From JAHEJB01 sp041748175 (GTDB taxonomy: Bacteria > Bacteroidota > Rhodothermia > Rhodothermales > Rubricoccaceae), in assembly GCA_041748175.1 (NCBI GenBank), contig JBGTDU010000082.1:1-32202 (forward strand): 32,202 bases of DNA. The letters are read 5' to 3'. Below are positions 7,552-14,788 of the stretch, piece by piece. The position numbers and the translations under genes are program-made. The notes under the pieces were generated by a model. The model did not search any database, was not told the origin of the DNA, and was given only the letters and a program-made list of their open reading frames with translations. Numbering within the stretch: the first letter of the stretch is position 1; each line of letters starts with the position of its first letter.

Positions 7552-7671
7552 GGTGCAGCGTGGGGAAAGTGCCTGGAAAACTTCCGAAACTCGCGCATTC
7601 CCGTCTTTCAGAATAACCGGGAACGACCTCACACGACACTGACCAACTGCGACGTGGTCGTACTTTCGGTC

Positions 7672-8052
7672 ATGCGTTTTCTCTTCCTTGCCTTACTTGC
7701 GTTGACAACTACGGTCTCCGCGCAGACGCTCCCCGCCGGCCAATGGGCGGGCGAATTAGTGTGGAGCAACGCCGAGCCCGTTGCGCTGTCGGCAACGATT
7801 GAGACGTGCGCGCTCGGTCTAAAGATCAGGCTCGTATCAGATGACGAGCTGTATCGGACGGCGGATACCATCATCGCGCCAACCGGGCCAGTCGAGTTCA
7901 CCGTCCGCAATACCCAACGGGGCTACACGCTGAACTGCTCCCTTACTCGACAGGACGACGAGAGTCTTGCGGGAAGTTGTTCGAGGGGCTCTTCGCAGGC
8001 GCGAATGACGCTGCACCCACCCGAACAAAGCACCATCGGCTGCAGCGAGTAG
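7672..8052 (+). CDS. Small secreted protein, unknown
   Basis: I chose the ATG at 7672 (126 residues) over a GTG 18 bases upstream because it starts directly with a signal peptide, MRFLFLALLALTTTVSAQT, with likely cleavage after SAQ. The mature part, about 105 residues, opens LPAGQWAGELVWSNAEPVALSATIETCALGLKIRL and contains four cysteines that could pair in the periplasm. The composition suggests a small beta-sandwich. No family is recognised. It stands alone between a strong upstream terminator and the convergent restriction-modification gene. Confidence 0.65.
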   Translation: MRFLFLALLALTTTVSAQTLPAGQWAGELVWSNAEPVALSATIETCALGLKIRLVSDDELYRTADTIIAPTGPVEFTVRNTQRGYTLNCSLTRQDDESLAGSCSRGSSQARMTLHPPEQSTIGCSE

Positions 8053-8059
8053 AGCGCCG

Positions 8060-8103
8060 AAAAAGCGAGCGCCGCGCTCCTTTGAGAAAAGAAGAGCGGC
8101 GCT
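8060..8103 (-). terminator. Rho-independent terminator of the restriction-modification gene
   Basis: Read on the minus strand, GAGCGCCGC pairs perfectly with GCGGCGCTC (8095-8103 with 8067-8075, nine pairs), then GC and five T (8060-8064). It lies about 120 bases after the stop of the fused enzyme. A third copy of the arm (8051-8059) offers an alternative pairing with 8096-8104. Confidence 0.6.
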
Positions 8104-8220
8104 CTGGCAGGACCGCCATTGGCGAGAATGGCTTGTGGCCCAGCGTTTCGGAATTGGTTCTGTCCTACATCTCGGCTAGCGCTGAGTTCAGGAAATCTCG
8201 TAAAGCGTGACCCTTCGAAG

Positions 8221-10824
8221 TTAGAAAAGTACGGTCTGACGCTGGAATCGCCTTAGAAATCCTCGTTTGATACCATTGAGAGGTGCCGCCGACAATTCTT
8301 TTGGCTCCAACTTGTGGAGTCCTCCTCCGTAGGTCCGGCCATTCTGTATCAATGTGGCTGGGGTGATGCGATTAAGAGCCTCCCAAATGATACTCTCGAT
8401 ATCTGGCTTCTCGGCCAGCGCGCGTTGCATCTCAGCCTTCGGATACAGATTGAGGTATACGTTCGTCGCAAGGGCAGCAGAACGGTTGAAGAAGAAACGG
8501 AATGGTAACGGCTGTTTGGGCGAGCCGCGGCCCATGTAGGAACAAAGAAAGCGAGCCGGTTCCCGCTCCTCCTGGGCGTACCACGGCTCCCGGCTCTGGC
8601 ACAAGTAGCCCGCCGAGACTCCATTTTTCGCCCCCCGCTCGAGATACGCCCAGAGTTGCGGATACCGCTCACGCACCTCGTCCTCCGGCATGGAACAAGA
8701 GAGAAGTAGAAGCTGCCTTTCGAGAAGCGGCATCCCGTCCGCATCGCTCTCTATGACCGATCTTGATAAATAGCGCGGACTGGGCAATGCTGGGAGCAAA
8801 AACTGACCGGGCAGTTCGTGCCGCTCTGCTTCTTCCGGTGTAAGGAGGAAGAACTTGTTGGCCCCTGTAGCCAGCCCCCTCTTAATCCTGAACAATTCAC
8901 CGAGCGTGACGAACTCATTGGTCGCGGAATGCTCCTCAGCGAAAATGTTACTCCACTTTTGCTTCCGTCGAAGTGTCTCAGCTGTCACCACACGCTCTCG
9001 TTTCGGGCGGAGCAGCGTCCCTCCTTGCGTAAACCGGACGGTATGCTTTCGCGGAGACTGCTCGTGCCGGAACCAGACCACTGTAGACGATACAAGTGCA
9101 TCGTCGAACTGAACATCCTCTGGATCAAATTGATGTACGTGGAGGAGGTTGACCTGGCCGAGGAGGTACCGCTGTACATCGCGTCCATAATTGACAGCTA
9201 GCCACTCGCTCGGCACGAGCCAGCCGGAGAGTCCCCCCGTCCGAACCCACGGATGAGCGAGGTAGAGGAAGTAAGCATAGAGCCCGCTCAGGCCGCTCGG
9301 ACTTATGCCGACCCGTTTCTCGGCGAGGCCTGCCAATCGCCGCTTGTCCTCGGGGTCTAGGTGATGATGGCGAACGTAAGGCGGATTGCAGATGAGGAGA
9401 TTGAAGCGCTCCGAATCCGAGCCCGGCGGTTTCAGCCGCGTGAAGTCGGCGTGGGCAAGAGTGAGGGACGTGTGCTGCCACAAATCCGTGGCGGGTTCGC
9501 CATAATGTGCGTCGATCTCGACCCCACAGCAACGTCCGATCTGGTCCGACGGAAAGACATCGAGTAGCGCCGAGAAGAAAGCGCCAGTTCCGAAGGCTGG
9601 ATCAATGAAGTCAAGAGGCTTCTCGCCAGCCACTAGCCGAAGTGCGGCGGTCAAAACCTCTCGCGCCAGCGACGGTGGGGTTGAGAACTGGCCAAGACGA
9701 TTCCGATCTTCTGAGGTCTTTCCGGCATCCAGAAGCCGCTGGAAAGCAAGTCGCCGATCTTCGTCTCCAGACCGCTCGTACGCTACCTGAGGCTCACTGA
9801 ATCCAGGTGGTCCACCGATCTCAGGATTAACATCCTTCTCTCCGGTCGGTGGCTCTTCGCCGAGCAGCAAGGCGAGGTCGTCGATGCGATGCTCCCATAC
9901 CCAGTCTATGCCTTCAGCGGCTTCGTACCCAAGATACGGGGTGTCGAAGTAGCCGCACAGGAAAAGGGCCAGCTTCGCAACATCGCCGTAGGTTTGGCGA
10001 AGCTGATGAGCCTTCTGCGCTTCCTCCTTCCGCCTTTTGTTGGTGTTCGTAAAGTCTCCAGCCGATTTTGCCTCAATGAACCAGGGCAGCCCGGCAGACC
10101 GCGCTACGCGTGGCATCACGACGCAATCGACCGGGATGTTGACGGTTCCCTTCCCTGAATGGACCGGCACATTGTACAGAAAGGTGAAGGTGCCCGGCTC
10201 CATCTCATACACGCTCGGGATCGAGGCCGTGGTGACGTGCCGGTATCCGCGTGCCCCCAACCATTCGCGCAGCGCCTGTAGCTGCCGCCGCTCCTGTGCG
10301 TTGCGGATGATCGGGTCAGCCGCAGCGCCACAGAGACGATCCGCCAGAATCAGCGCACCACGATGGACTGCTTCAGTTTCTGGCTCATCCTCCCCCTCCA
10401 TCCAAGTAAAGAGATCCCGGTCAGCCAGCCGCTCAATGATCTGGCAGATCCGAGCCAGTTCTTGTTCGGCCTGCGCTTCAGACATTCGAGGAGGAATGCG
10501 CGGAGGGTGCTTCGTAGTCTCCTCCATACTCTTCACGAGGGTCGGAGAGACGTACGCGAGGCCGATCAGCCGGTCACGCGCAAGTGGAGGAGAAGTCGCC
10601 ATACGCAGCATTGGCAACACACTCGGATGCTCTTTGAGTAGCGCTGGTGTGATAGTACGGAGGTAATCCGTACGCGCCATCGCCTCTTCGACGATAGCTG
10701 TCTGCTGTGCCCGCTGCTCGCGATAGGCCTTGGGCGCAAATCGGATGAACCACTCATTGTAGAAATCCACCGATTGGAGCACATCGGCTTTCCACGGGTG
10801 GGGCTTATCCTGGTTAACTCCCAT
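8221..10824 (-). CDS. Fused type II restriction-modification enzyme (XamI-like endonuclease + Eco57I-type adenine methyltransferase)
   Basis: The protein has 867 residues. Residues about 5-320 match my knowledge of the XamI endonuclease family (DKPHPWKADVLQSVDFYNEW, PPLARDRLIGLA at 79-90, FLCGYFDTPYLGYEA, and WVWEHRIDDL at 308-317). A PD-(D/E)xK site is visible as PVD (231-233) and EAK (251-253). Residues about 355-620 form an N6-adenine methyltransferase: NRLGQFSTPPSLA (375-387), SAM motif I DPAFGTGAF (408-416) and catalytic NPPY (480-483). Residues about 640-850 look like a TaqI-type target-recognition domain. In the relatives I know, nuclease and methylase are separate genes; here there is one uninterrupted frame. 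XamI cuts GTCGAC; that specificity is inferred. The start is the first ATG, without a clear ribosome site. Confidence 0.9.
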   Translation of the reverse strand: MGVNQDKPHPWKADVLQSVDFYNEWFIRFAPKAYREQRAQQTAIVEEAMARTDYLRTITPALLKEHPSVLPMLRMATSPPLARDRLIGLAYVSPTLVKSMEETTKHPPRIPPRMSEAQAEQELARICQIIERLADRDLFTWMEGEDEPETEAVHRGALILADRLCGAAADPIIRNAQERRQLQALREWLGARGYRHVTTASIPSVYEMEPGTFTFLYNVPVHSGKGTVNIPVDCVVMPRVARSAGLPWFIEAKSAGDFTNTNKRRKEEAQKAHQLRQTYGDVAKLALFLCGYFDTPYLGYEAAEGIDWVWEHRIDDLALLLGEEPPTGEKDVNPEIGGPPGFSEPQVAYERSGDEDRRLAFQRLLDAGKTSEDRNRLGQFSTPPSLAREVLTAALRLVAGEKPLDFIDPAFGTGAFFSALLDVFPSDQIGRCCGVEIDAHYGEPATDLWQHTSLTLAHADFTRLKPPGSDSERFNLLICNPPYVRHHHLDPEDKRRLAGLAEKRVGISPSGLSGLYAYFLYLAHPWVRTGGLSGWLVPSEWLAVNYGRDVQRYLLGQVNLLHVHQFDPEDVQFDDALVSSTVVWFRHEQSPRKHTVRFTQGGTLLRPKRERVVTAETLRRKQKWSNIFAEEHSATNEFVTLGELFRIKRGLATGANKFFLLTPEEAERHELPGQFLLPALPSPRYLSRSVIESDADGMPLLERQLLLLSCSMPEDEVRERYPQLWAYLERGAKNGVSAGYLCQSREPWYAQEEREPARFLCSYMGRGSPKQPLPFRFFFNRSAALATNVYLNLYPKAEMQRALAEKPDIESIIWEALNRITPATLIQNGRTYGGGLHKLEPKELSAAPLNGIKRGFLRRFQRQTVLF

Positions 10825-10911
10825 CAGTGAGACGCATTATCAAACAGCATCAAGATAGATGCTGCCACGCTTCAAAGTTCCAACGAGGCACCGCCAGGCT
10901 ACAGTCAGACG

Positions 10912-13638
10912 TCACACCTCCGCCAGCGCCGCATTCAGGAAATCCCGCAAAACATAGTGCAGAATACCGCCGTGGCGGTAGTATTCCACTTCGATGGGCG
11001 TATTGAGAGCAACCGTGGTCGGTATCACGACCACTGATCCGTCTGCTTTCGTTGCCGTCACATCGAGGTCCTCGAGTGGCTTCACGTCGTTAGTGACAGG
11101 GATGGAGAAGGCCTCAGTTCCGTCGAGGCCGTAGGTATCGAGGCTCTCCCCTTCTTTGAAAACCAGCGGCAGCACGCCCATCCCAACGAGATTGGAGCGG
11201 TGGATGCGTTCGAAACTCGTGGCGATGACGGCCTTGACACCAAGTAGGATCGTGCCTTTGGCCGCCCAGTCGCGCGACGAGCCCATTCCATAATCATTGC
11301 CCGCAATGACGATTAGCTGCGTGCCCTCCTCCTGGTAACGCATCGCCGCATCGTACATGAACATTTGTTCGCCCGTCGGCAGGTAGGTCGACCAGCCGCC
11401 CTCCGTTCCTGGCGCCATCTGGTTGCGCAGGCGGATGTTGCCAAACGTCCCGCGCGTCATGACGCGGTCGTTGCCACGCCGCGAGCCAAACGAATTGAAA
11501 TCTTTCGGTTCGACGCCTCGCTGCTGAAGGAATTGGCCCGCCGGATCACCCTTCGGAATAGCGCCCGCCGGCGAGATGTGGTCGGTGGTAATAGAGTCGC
11601 CGACTTTCGCGAGGACGCGCGCGCCTTGGATAGGAATAACGTCAGGCACCGCCCGCGTCACGTCCAGAAAGAAAGGCGGCTCCTGGATGTAGGTACTCGC
11701 CTCGGTCCACTCGAACTCCGAACCTCCCGCCACCGGCATCGCGTTCCAGCGAGGGTTCGACTGCTCGATTCCGTCGTACATCTCGGCAAACTGCGACGGC
11801 CGCACGCTCTGATTGATCGCCGCAAGGATCTCCTCCTGGCTCGGCCAGACGTCTTTCATAAAAACATCGTTGCCCTCGCGATCCTGACCGAGAGGGTCGT
11901 TGTTGAGGTCGATGTCTACCGTGCCAGCCAGCGCGTAGGCCACCACAAGCGGCGGCGAGGCGAGGTAGTTCGCCTTTACGAGTGGATGGATGCGACCCTC
12001 GAAATTCCGGTTGCCTGAGAGCACACCGGCCACAACGAGATCGCCCTCCTGAATGGCATTGTTGACCGGCTCATCCAGCGGCCCGGAGTTGCCAATGCAC
12101 GTCGTGCATCCATAGCCGACGAGCGAGAATCCAAGCTCATCGAGGTAGGACTGCAAGCCTGCTTCGCGGAGGTACTCGGTAACGACGCGCGAACCGGGGG
12201 CGAGGCTCGTCTTGACGTATGGCTTCACGGTCAGGCCTTTTTCAACCGCTTTTTTCGCCAGGAGCGCCGCACCGAGCATCACGCTCGGGTTGGATGTGTT
12301 GGTGCATGACGTGATGGCCGCGATTACTACATCGCCATGCTTCAGCTCGAACGCATTGCCCTCCTGATCGGAATAGTGGCCTGTCTTGCTCAGAGCATCG
12401 TCGCTCAGCCCAAATCCCTGCGGGCTGGCTGGCCGAGACAGCGCTTCGCGAAATTCTTTCTGGACATCGCCGAGGACGAGCCGATCTTGTGGGCGCTTCG
12501 GCCCCGCCATGCTCGGTTGGACTGTGCCGAGGTCGAGTTCGAGCACGTCCTTGAACTCGGGGTCGGGCGTGTCGTCGGTGCGGAAGAGGCCCTGCAGTTT
12601 CGCATACCGCTCCACCGTCCCGACCAACTCCGCCGACCGGTTCGTGCGACGCATGTAATCGAGCGTCTCCTTATCAATCGGGAAGAAGCCCATGGTGGCA
12701 CCGTACTCGGGCGCCATGTTGGCGATGGTCGCGCGGTCGGGCAGCGACATCGAAGAGAGGCCCGTCCCAAAGAATTCGACAAACTTGCCCACCACTCCGT
12801 GCTTCCGGAGCATCTGCGTTACGGTCAGCGTGAGGTCCGTCGCGGTGACGCCTTCGCGGAGCTTGCCGTTGAGTCGGAAACCGACGACCTCCGGCATCAG
12901 CATATAAATCGGCTGGCCGAGCATGGCAGCCTCGGCCTCAATTCCTCCAACGCCCCAGCCGAGAACGCCAAGGCCGTTGATCATTGTCGTGTGGCTGTCG
13001 GTGCCAACGAGCGTATCGGGGTAGACAATCGGCAGGCCCTCGTCGCTCATTTTGGTGAGGACGCCGCTGGCGAGGTATTCGAGGTTCACCTGGTGGCAAA
13101 TGCCGCGCTCGGGCGGGACGACCGAGAAGTTCTCGAAGGCCTCGGCACCCCATCGCAGAAACTCATAGCGCTCTTGATTGCGCTCGTACTCCCTATCCGC
13201 ATTGATCTCAAACGCCTCTGCCATCCCGAACGAATCGACCTGCACCGAGTGGTCGATGACGAGGTTCACAGGCACCCGCGGGTTGATTTCGTCGGGATCT
13301 CCGCCATTGCGCGCCATGGCACTTCGGAGTGCCGCGAGATCGACCACAGCGGGAACGCCCGTGAAATCCTGCAACAGCACCCGCCCAGGTTGGTAGGGAA
13401 TTTCGGTCTGCGCTGGGTTTGCAGGGTCGTATGCCGCCAACGCCCGGATGTCCGCCTCGCGAATCGACACGCCATCGAATCCGCGAAGGACTCCTTCCAA
13501 AAGGATCTTGATCGAGAACGGCAATCTCGATAGCTCCCCAACCAGGCCGTCATCTTCGAGCTTCTGAAGGTTATAGTAGTAGGCGTTTCCGGAACCAGTC
13601 TCGAACGTGTCGCGCGTGTTGAAGGGGTCGTTTGCCAT
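10912..13638 (-). CDS. acnA: Aconitate hydratase A
   Basis: A 908-residue aconitase of the AcnA/IRP type, which interconverts citrate and isocitrate in the TCA cycle and glyoxylate shunt. I chose the ATG at 13636-13638 over a TTG six codons upstream. Signatures include LVGTDSHTTMINGLGVLGWG near residues 211-229, and the [4Fe-4S] ligands C445 (ITSCTNTSNPS), C511 and C514 (GYGCTTCIGNSGP). The swivel domain carries KVGDSITTDHISPAG, YGMGSSRDWAAKG and ATSFERIHRSNLVGMGVLPL. The length is normal. It stands alone on its strand, divergent from the LCCL lipoprotein pair. It supplies isocitrate to the lyase encoded 14 kb away. Confidence 0.97.
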   Translation of the reverse strand: MANDPFNTRDTFETGSGNAYYYNLQKLEDDGLVGELSRLPFSIKILLEGVLRGFDGVSIREADIRALAAYDPANPAQTEIPYQPGRVLLQDFTGVPAVVDLAALRSAMARNGGDPDEINPRVPVNLVIDHSVQVDSFGMAEAFEINADREYERNQERYEFLRWGAEAFENFSVVPPERGICHQVNLEYLASGVLTKMSDEGLPIVYPDTLVGTDSHTTMINGLGVLGWGVGGIEAEAAMLGQPIYMLMPEVVGFRLNGKLREGVTATDLTLTVTQMLRKHGVVGKFVEFFGTGLSSMSLPDRATIANMAPEYGATMGFFPIDKETLDYMRRTNRSAELVGTVERYAKLQGLFRTDDTPDPEFKDVLELDLGTVQPSMAGPKRPQDRLVLGDVQKEFREALSRPASPQGFGLSDDALSKTGHYSDQEGNAFELKHGDVVIAAITSCTNTSNPSVMLGAALLAKKAVEKGLTVKPYVKTSLAPGSRVVTEYLREAGLQSYLDELGFSLVGYGCTTCIGNSGPLDEPVNNAIQEGDLVVAGVLSGNRNFEGRIHPLVKANYLASPPLVVAYALAGTVDIDLNNDPLGQDREGNDVFMKDVWPSQEEILAAINQSVRPSQFAEMYDGIEQSNPRWNAMPVAGGSEFEWTEASTYIQEPPFFLDVTRAVPDVIPIQGARVLAKVGDSITTDHISPAGAIPKGDPAGQFLQQRGVEPKDFNSFGSRRGNDRVMTRGTFGNIRLRNQMAPGTEGGWSTYLPTGEQMFMYDAAMRYQEEGTQLIVIAGNDYGMGSSRDWAAKGTILLGVKAVIATSFERIHRSNLVGMGVLPLVFKEGESLDTYGLDGTEAFSIPVTNDVKPLEDLDVTATKADGSVVVIPTTVALNTPIEVEYYRHGGILHYVLRDFLNAALAEV

Positions 13639-13797
13639 GATGAACGGGCTTGACAAAAATCAACGGAGAGGTCGGAGTATACGCGGGATGCCAACGTTGG
13701 AGCCCGACTATTACGTGGCCCGAAAAACCTTCACACATCACCCGCTGTGCCGTAAACTCTTGGCGCGAAGCCGACAACGGGACCAAAAAGAAACGAC

Positions 13798-14193
13798 ATG
13801 AAACGATTGGCCGATTTCTCCCTTTTGATGCTTGGCGTTGTCGCTTTGGCAGGATGCAACCAGGCCCAGCGCCTTTCGCAAAATGGCGTGGCCGTTCAGA
13901 CGACGTGGATGGACAATGCAGTCGACCACCGAGGCAGCAACGGCGTCCGATTCTCATACGTCTGCCCTTCTAACCCAACGAAGAGCGGAGTAGGAACGGC
14001 GTGGGGAACGGACCTTTATTCAGATGACTCCTCCGTATGTGCGGCGGCCGTCCACACGGGAGCGATCGCATATTCTGGCGGAACTGTAACCATTGAAATT
14101 CGCGGAGACGCGGAATCCTACGCTGGATCCGCTCGCAACGGGGTCATCACACAGAACTGGGATTCCTGGCACGGCAGCTTCGTCGTCCTGTAG
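13798..14193 (+). CDS. LCCL-domain lipoprotein 1
   Basis: The protein has 131 residues. The signal MKRLADFSLLMLGVVALAGC places the lipid cysteine at residue 20. Residues about 45-130 form an LCCL domain (named after Limulus factor C, Coch-5b2 and Lgl1): CPSNPTKSGVGTAWGTDLYS, DDSSVCAAAVHTGAI, then SYAGSARNGVITQNWDSWHGSF. The WGTd.Y.ddSsvC.AavHaGai core is clear. C56 and C81 could form one disulfide, fewer than in many eukaryotic LCCL domains. Twenty-four bases separate it from a paralogue with cysteines at the same three functional positions, so the pair is a tandem duplication and probably one transcript. The domain's bacterial role is unknown; binding of carbohydrate or lipid is suspected. 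Confidence 0.88.
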   Translation: MKRLADFSLLMLGVVALAGCNQAQRLSQNGVAVQTTWMDNAVDHRGSNGVRFSYVCPSNPTKSGVGTAWGTDLYSDDSSVCAAAVHTGAIAYSGGTVTIEIRGDAESYAGSARNGVITQNWDSWHGSFVVL

Positions 14194-14217
14194 CTCTTTC
14201 ACCAAGCCCACATCTCG

Positions 14218-14619
14218 ATGAACCAGTCCGGATCGCTCTTCCTCTGTGCTCTACTGCTCACAGCCTGCAATAACGGCGGCGAGACTTCCGAGTTTGCGTA
14301 CGACGGGCCTGTAACGAACGTGGAATGGAACAGGACGGCTTCAGATTATCGGGGTCAGGATGGGCTACTCGTTGCGTTCCAATGTGCAAAGAACCCGGAC
14401 CAGATAGGCGTCGGCAATGTCTGGGGAACGGGCATGTACTCCGATGATTCTTCCGTATGTGGTGCGGGAGTTCACGCGGGAGCCATCACCTTTCAGGATG
14501 GTGGGCGGGTGGTCTTCGAAGTCCGGCCCGGACTTGAGAGCTACGCAGCCTCCATTCAAAACGGTGTCTCCTCCTCTGCATGGGGAACGTGGGGAGGGAG
14601 CTTTCAGATTAAGAGGTAG
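14218..14619 (+). CDS. LCCL-domain lipoprotein 2
   Basis: The protein has 133 residues. The signal MNQSGSLFLCALLLTAC places the lipid cysteine at residue 17. The LCCL domain is at about 45-131: CAKNPDQIGVGNVWGTGMYS, DDSSVCGAGVHAGAI, then SYAASIQNGVSSSAWGTWGGSF. It aligns without gaps to the upstream gene from about residue 35 to 98, with C56 and C81 at identical positions, and is roughly half identical by eye. The signal peptides and linkers have diverged more than the domain, so the duplication is not recent. It may form a complex with its neighbour or be a variant with different binding preference. Confidence 0.87.
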   Translation: MNQSGSLFLCALLLTACNNGGETSEFAYDGPVTNVEWNRTASDYRGQDGLLVAFQCAKNPDQIGVGNVWGTGMYSDDSSVCGAGVHAGAITFQDGGRVVFEVRPGLESYAASIQNGVSSSAWGTWGGSFQIKR

Positions 14620-14788
14620 GGGTGCGACGTGGTCCTCGACAACCGCCACCTCGTCCAGTTGAAGCATTACCGTTCGGAATCGTCGTGCTTTTGGCCCGTT
14701 GCGTATTTAGCAATGAGCCATCCTCATTTCCGCGAAAAGCCAATGTACCTTCCGGCTTCACGATTCATTCTTTCAAACTCGTAGTCTC

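Noticed and set aside
12337..13533. 398-codon open frame on the plus strand
   Set aside because: It is antisense to aconitase and has the same shadow composition (HRH-, VDDE-type runs).
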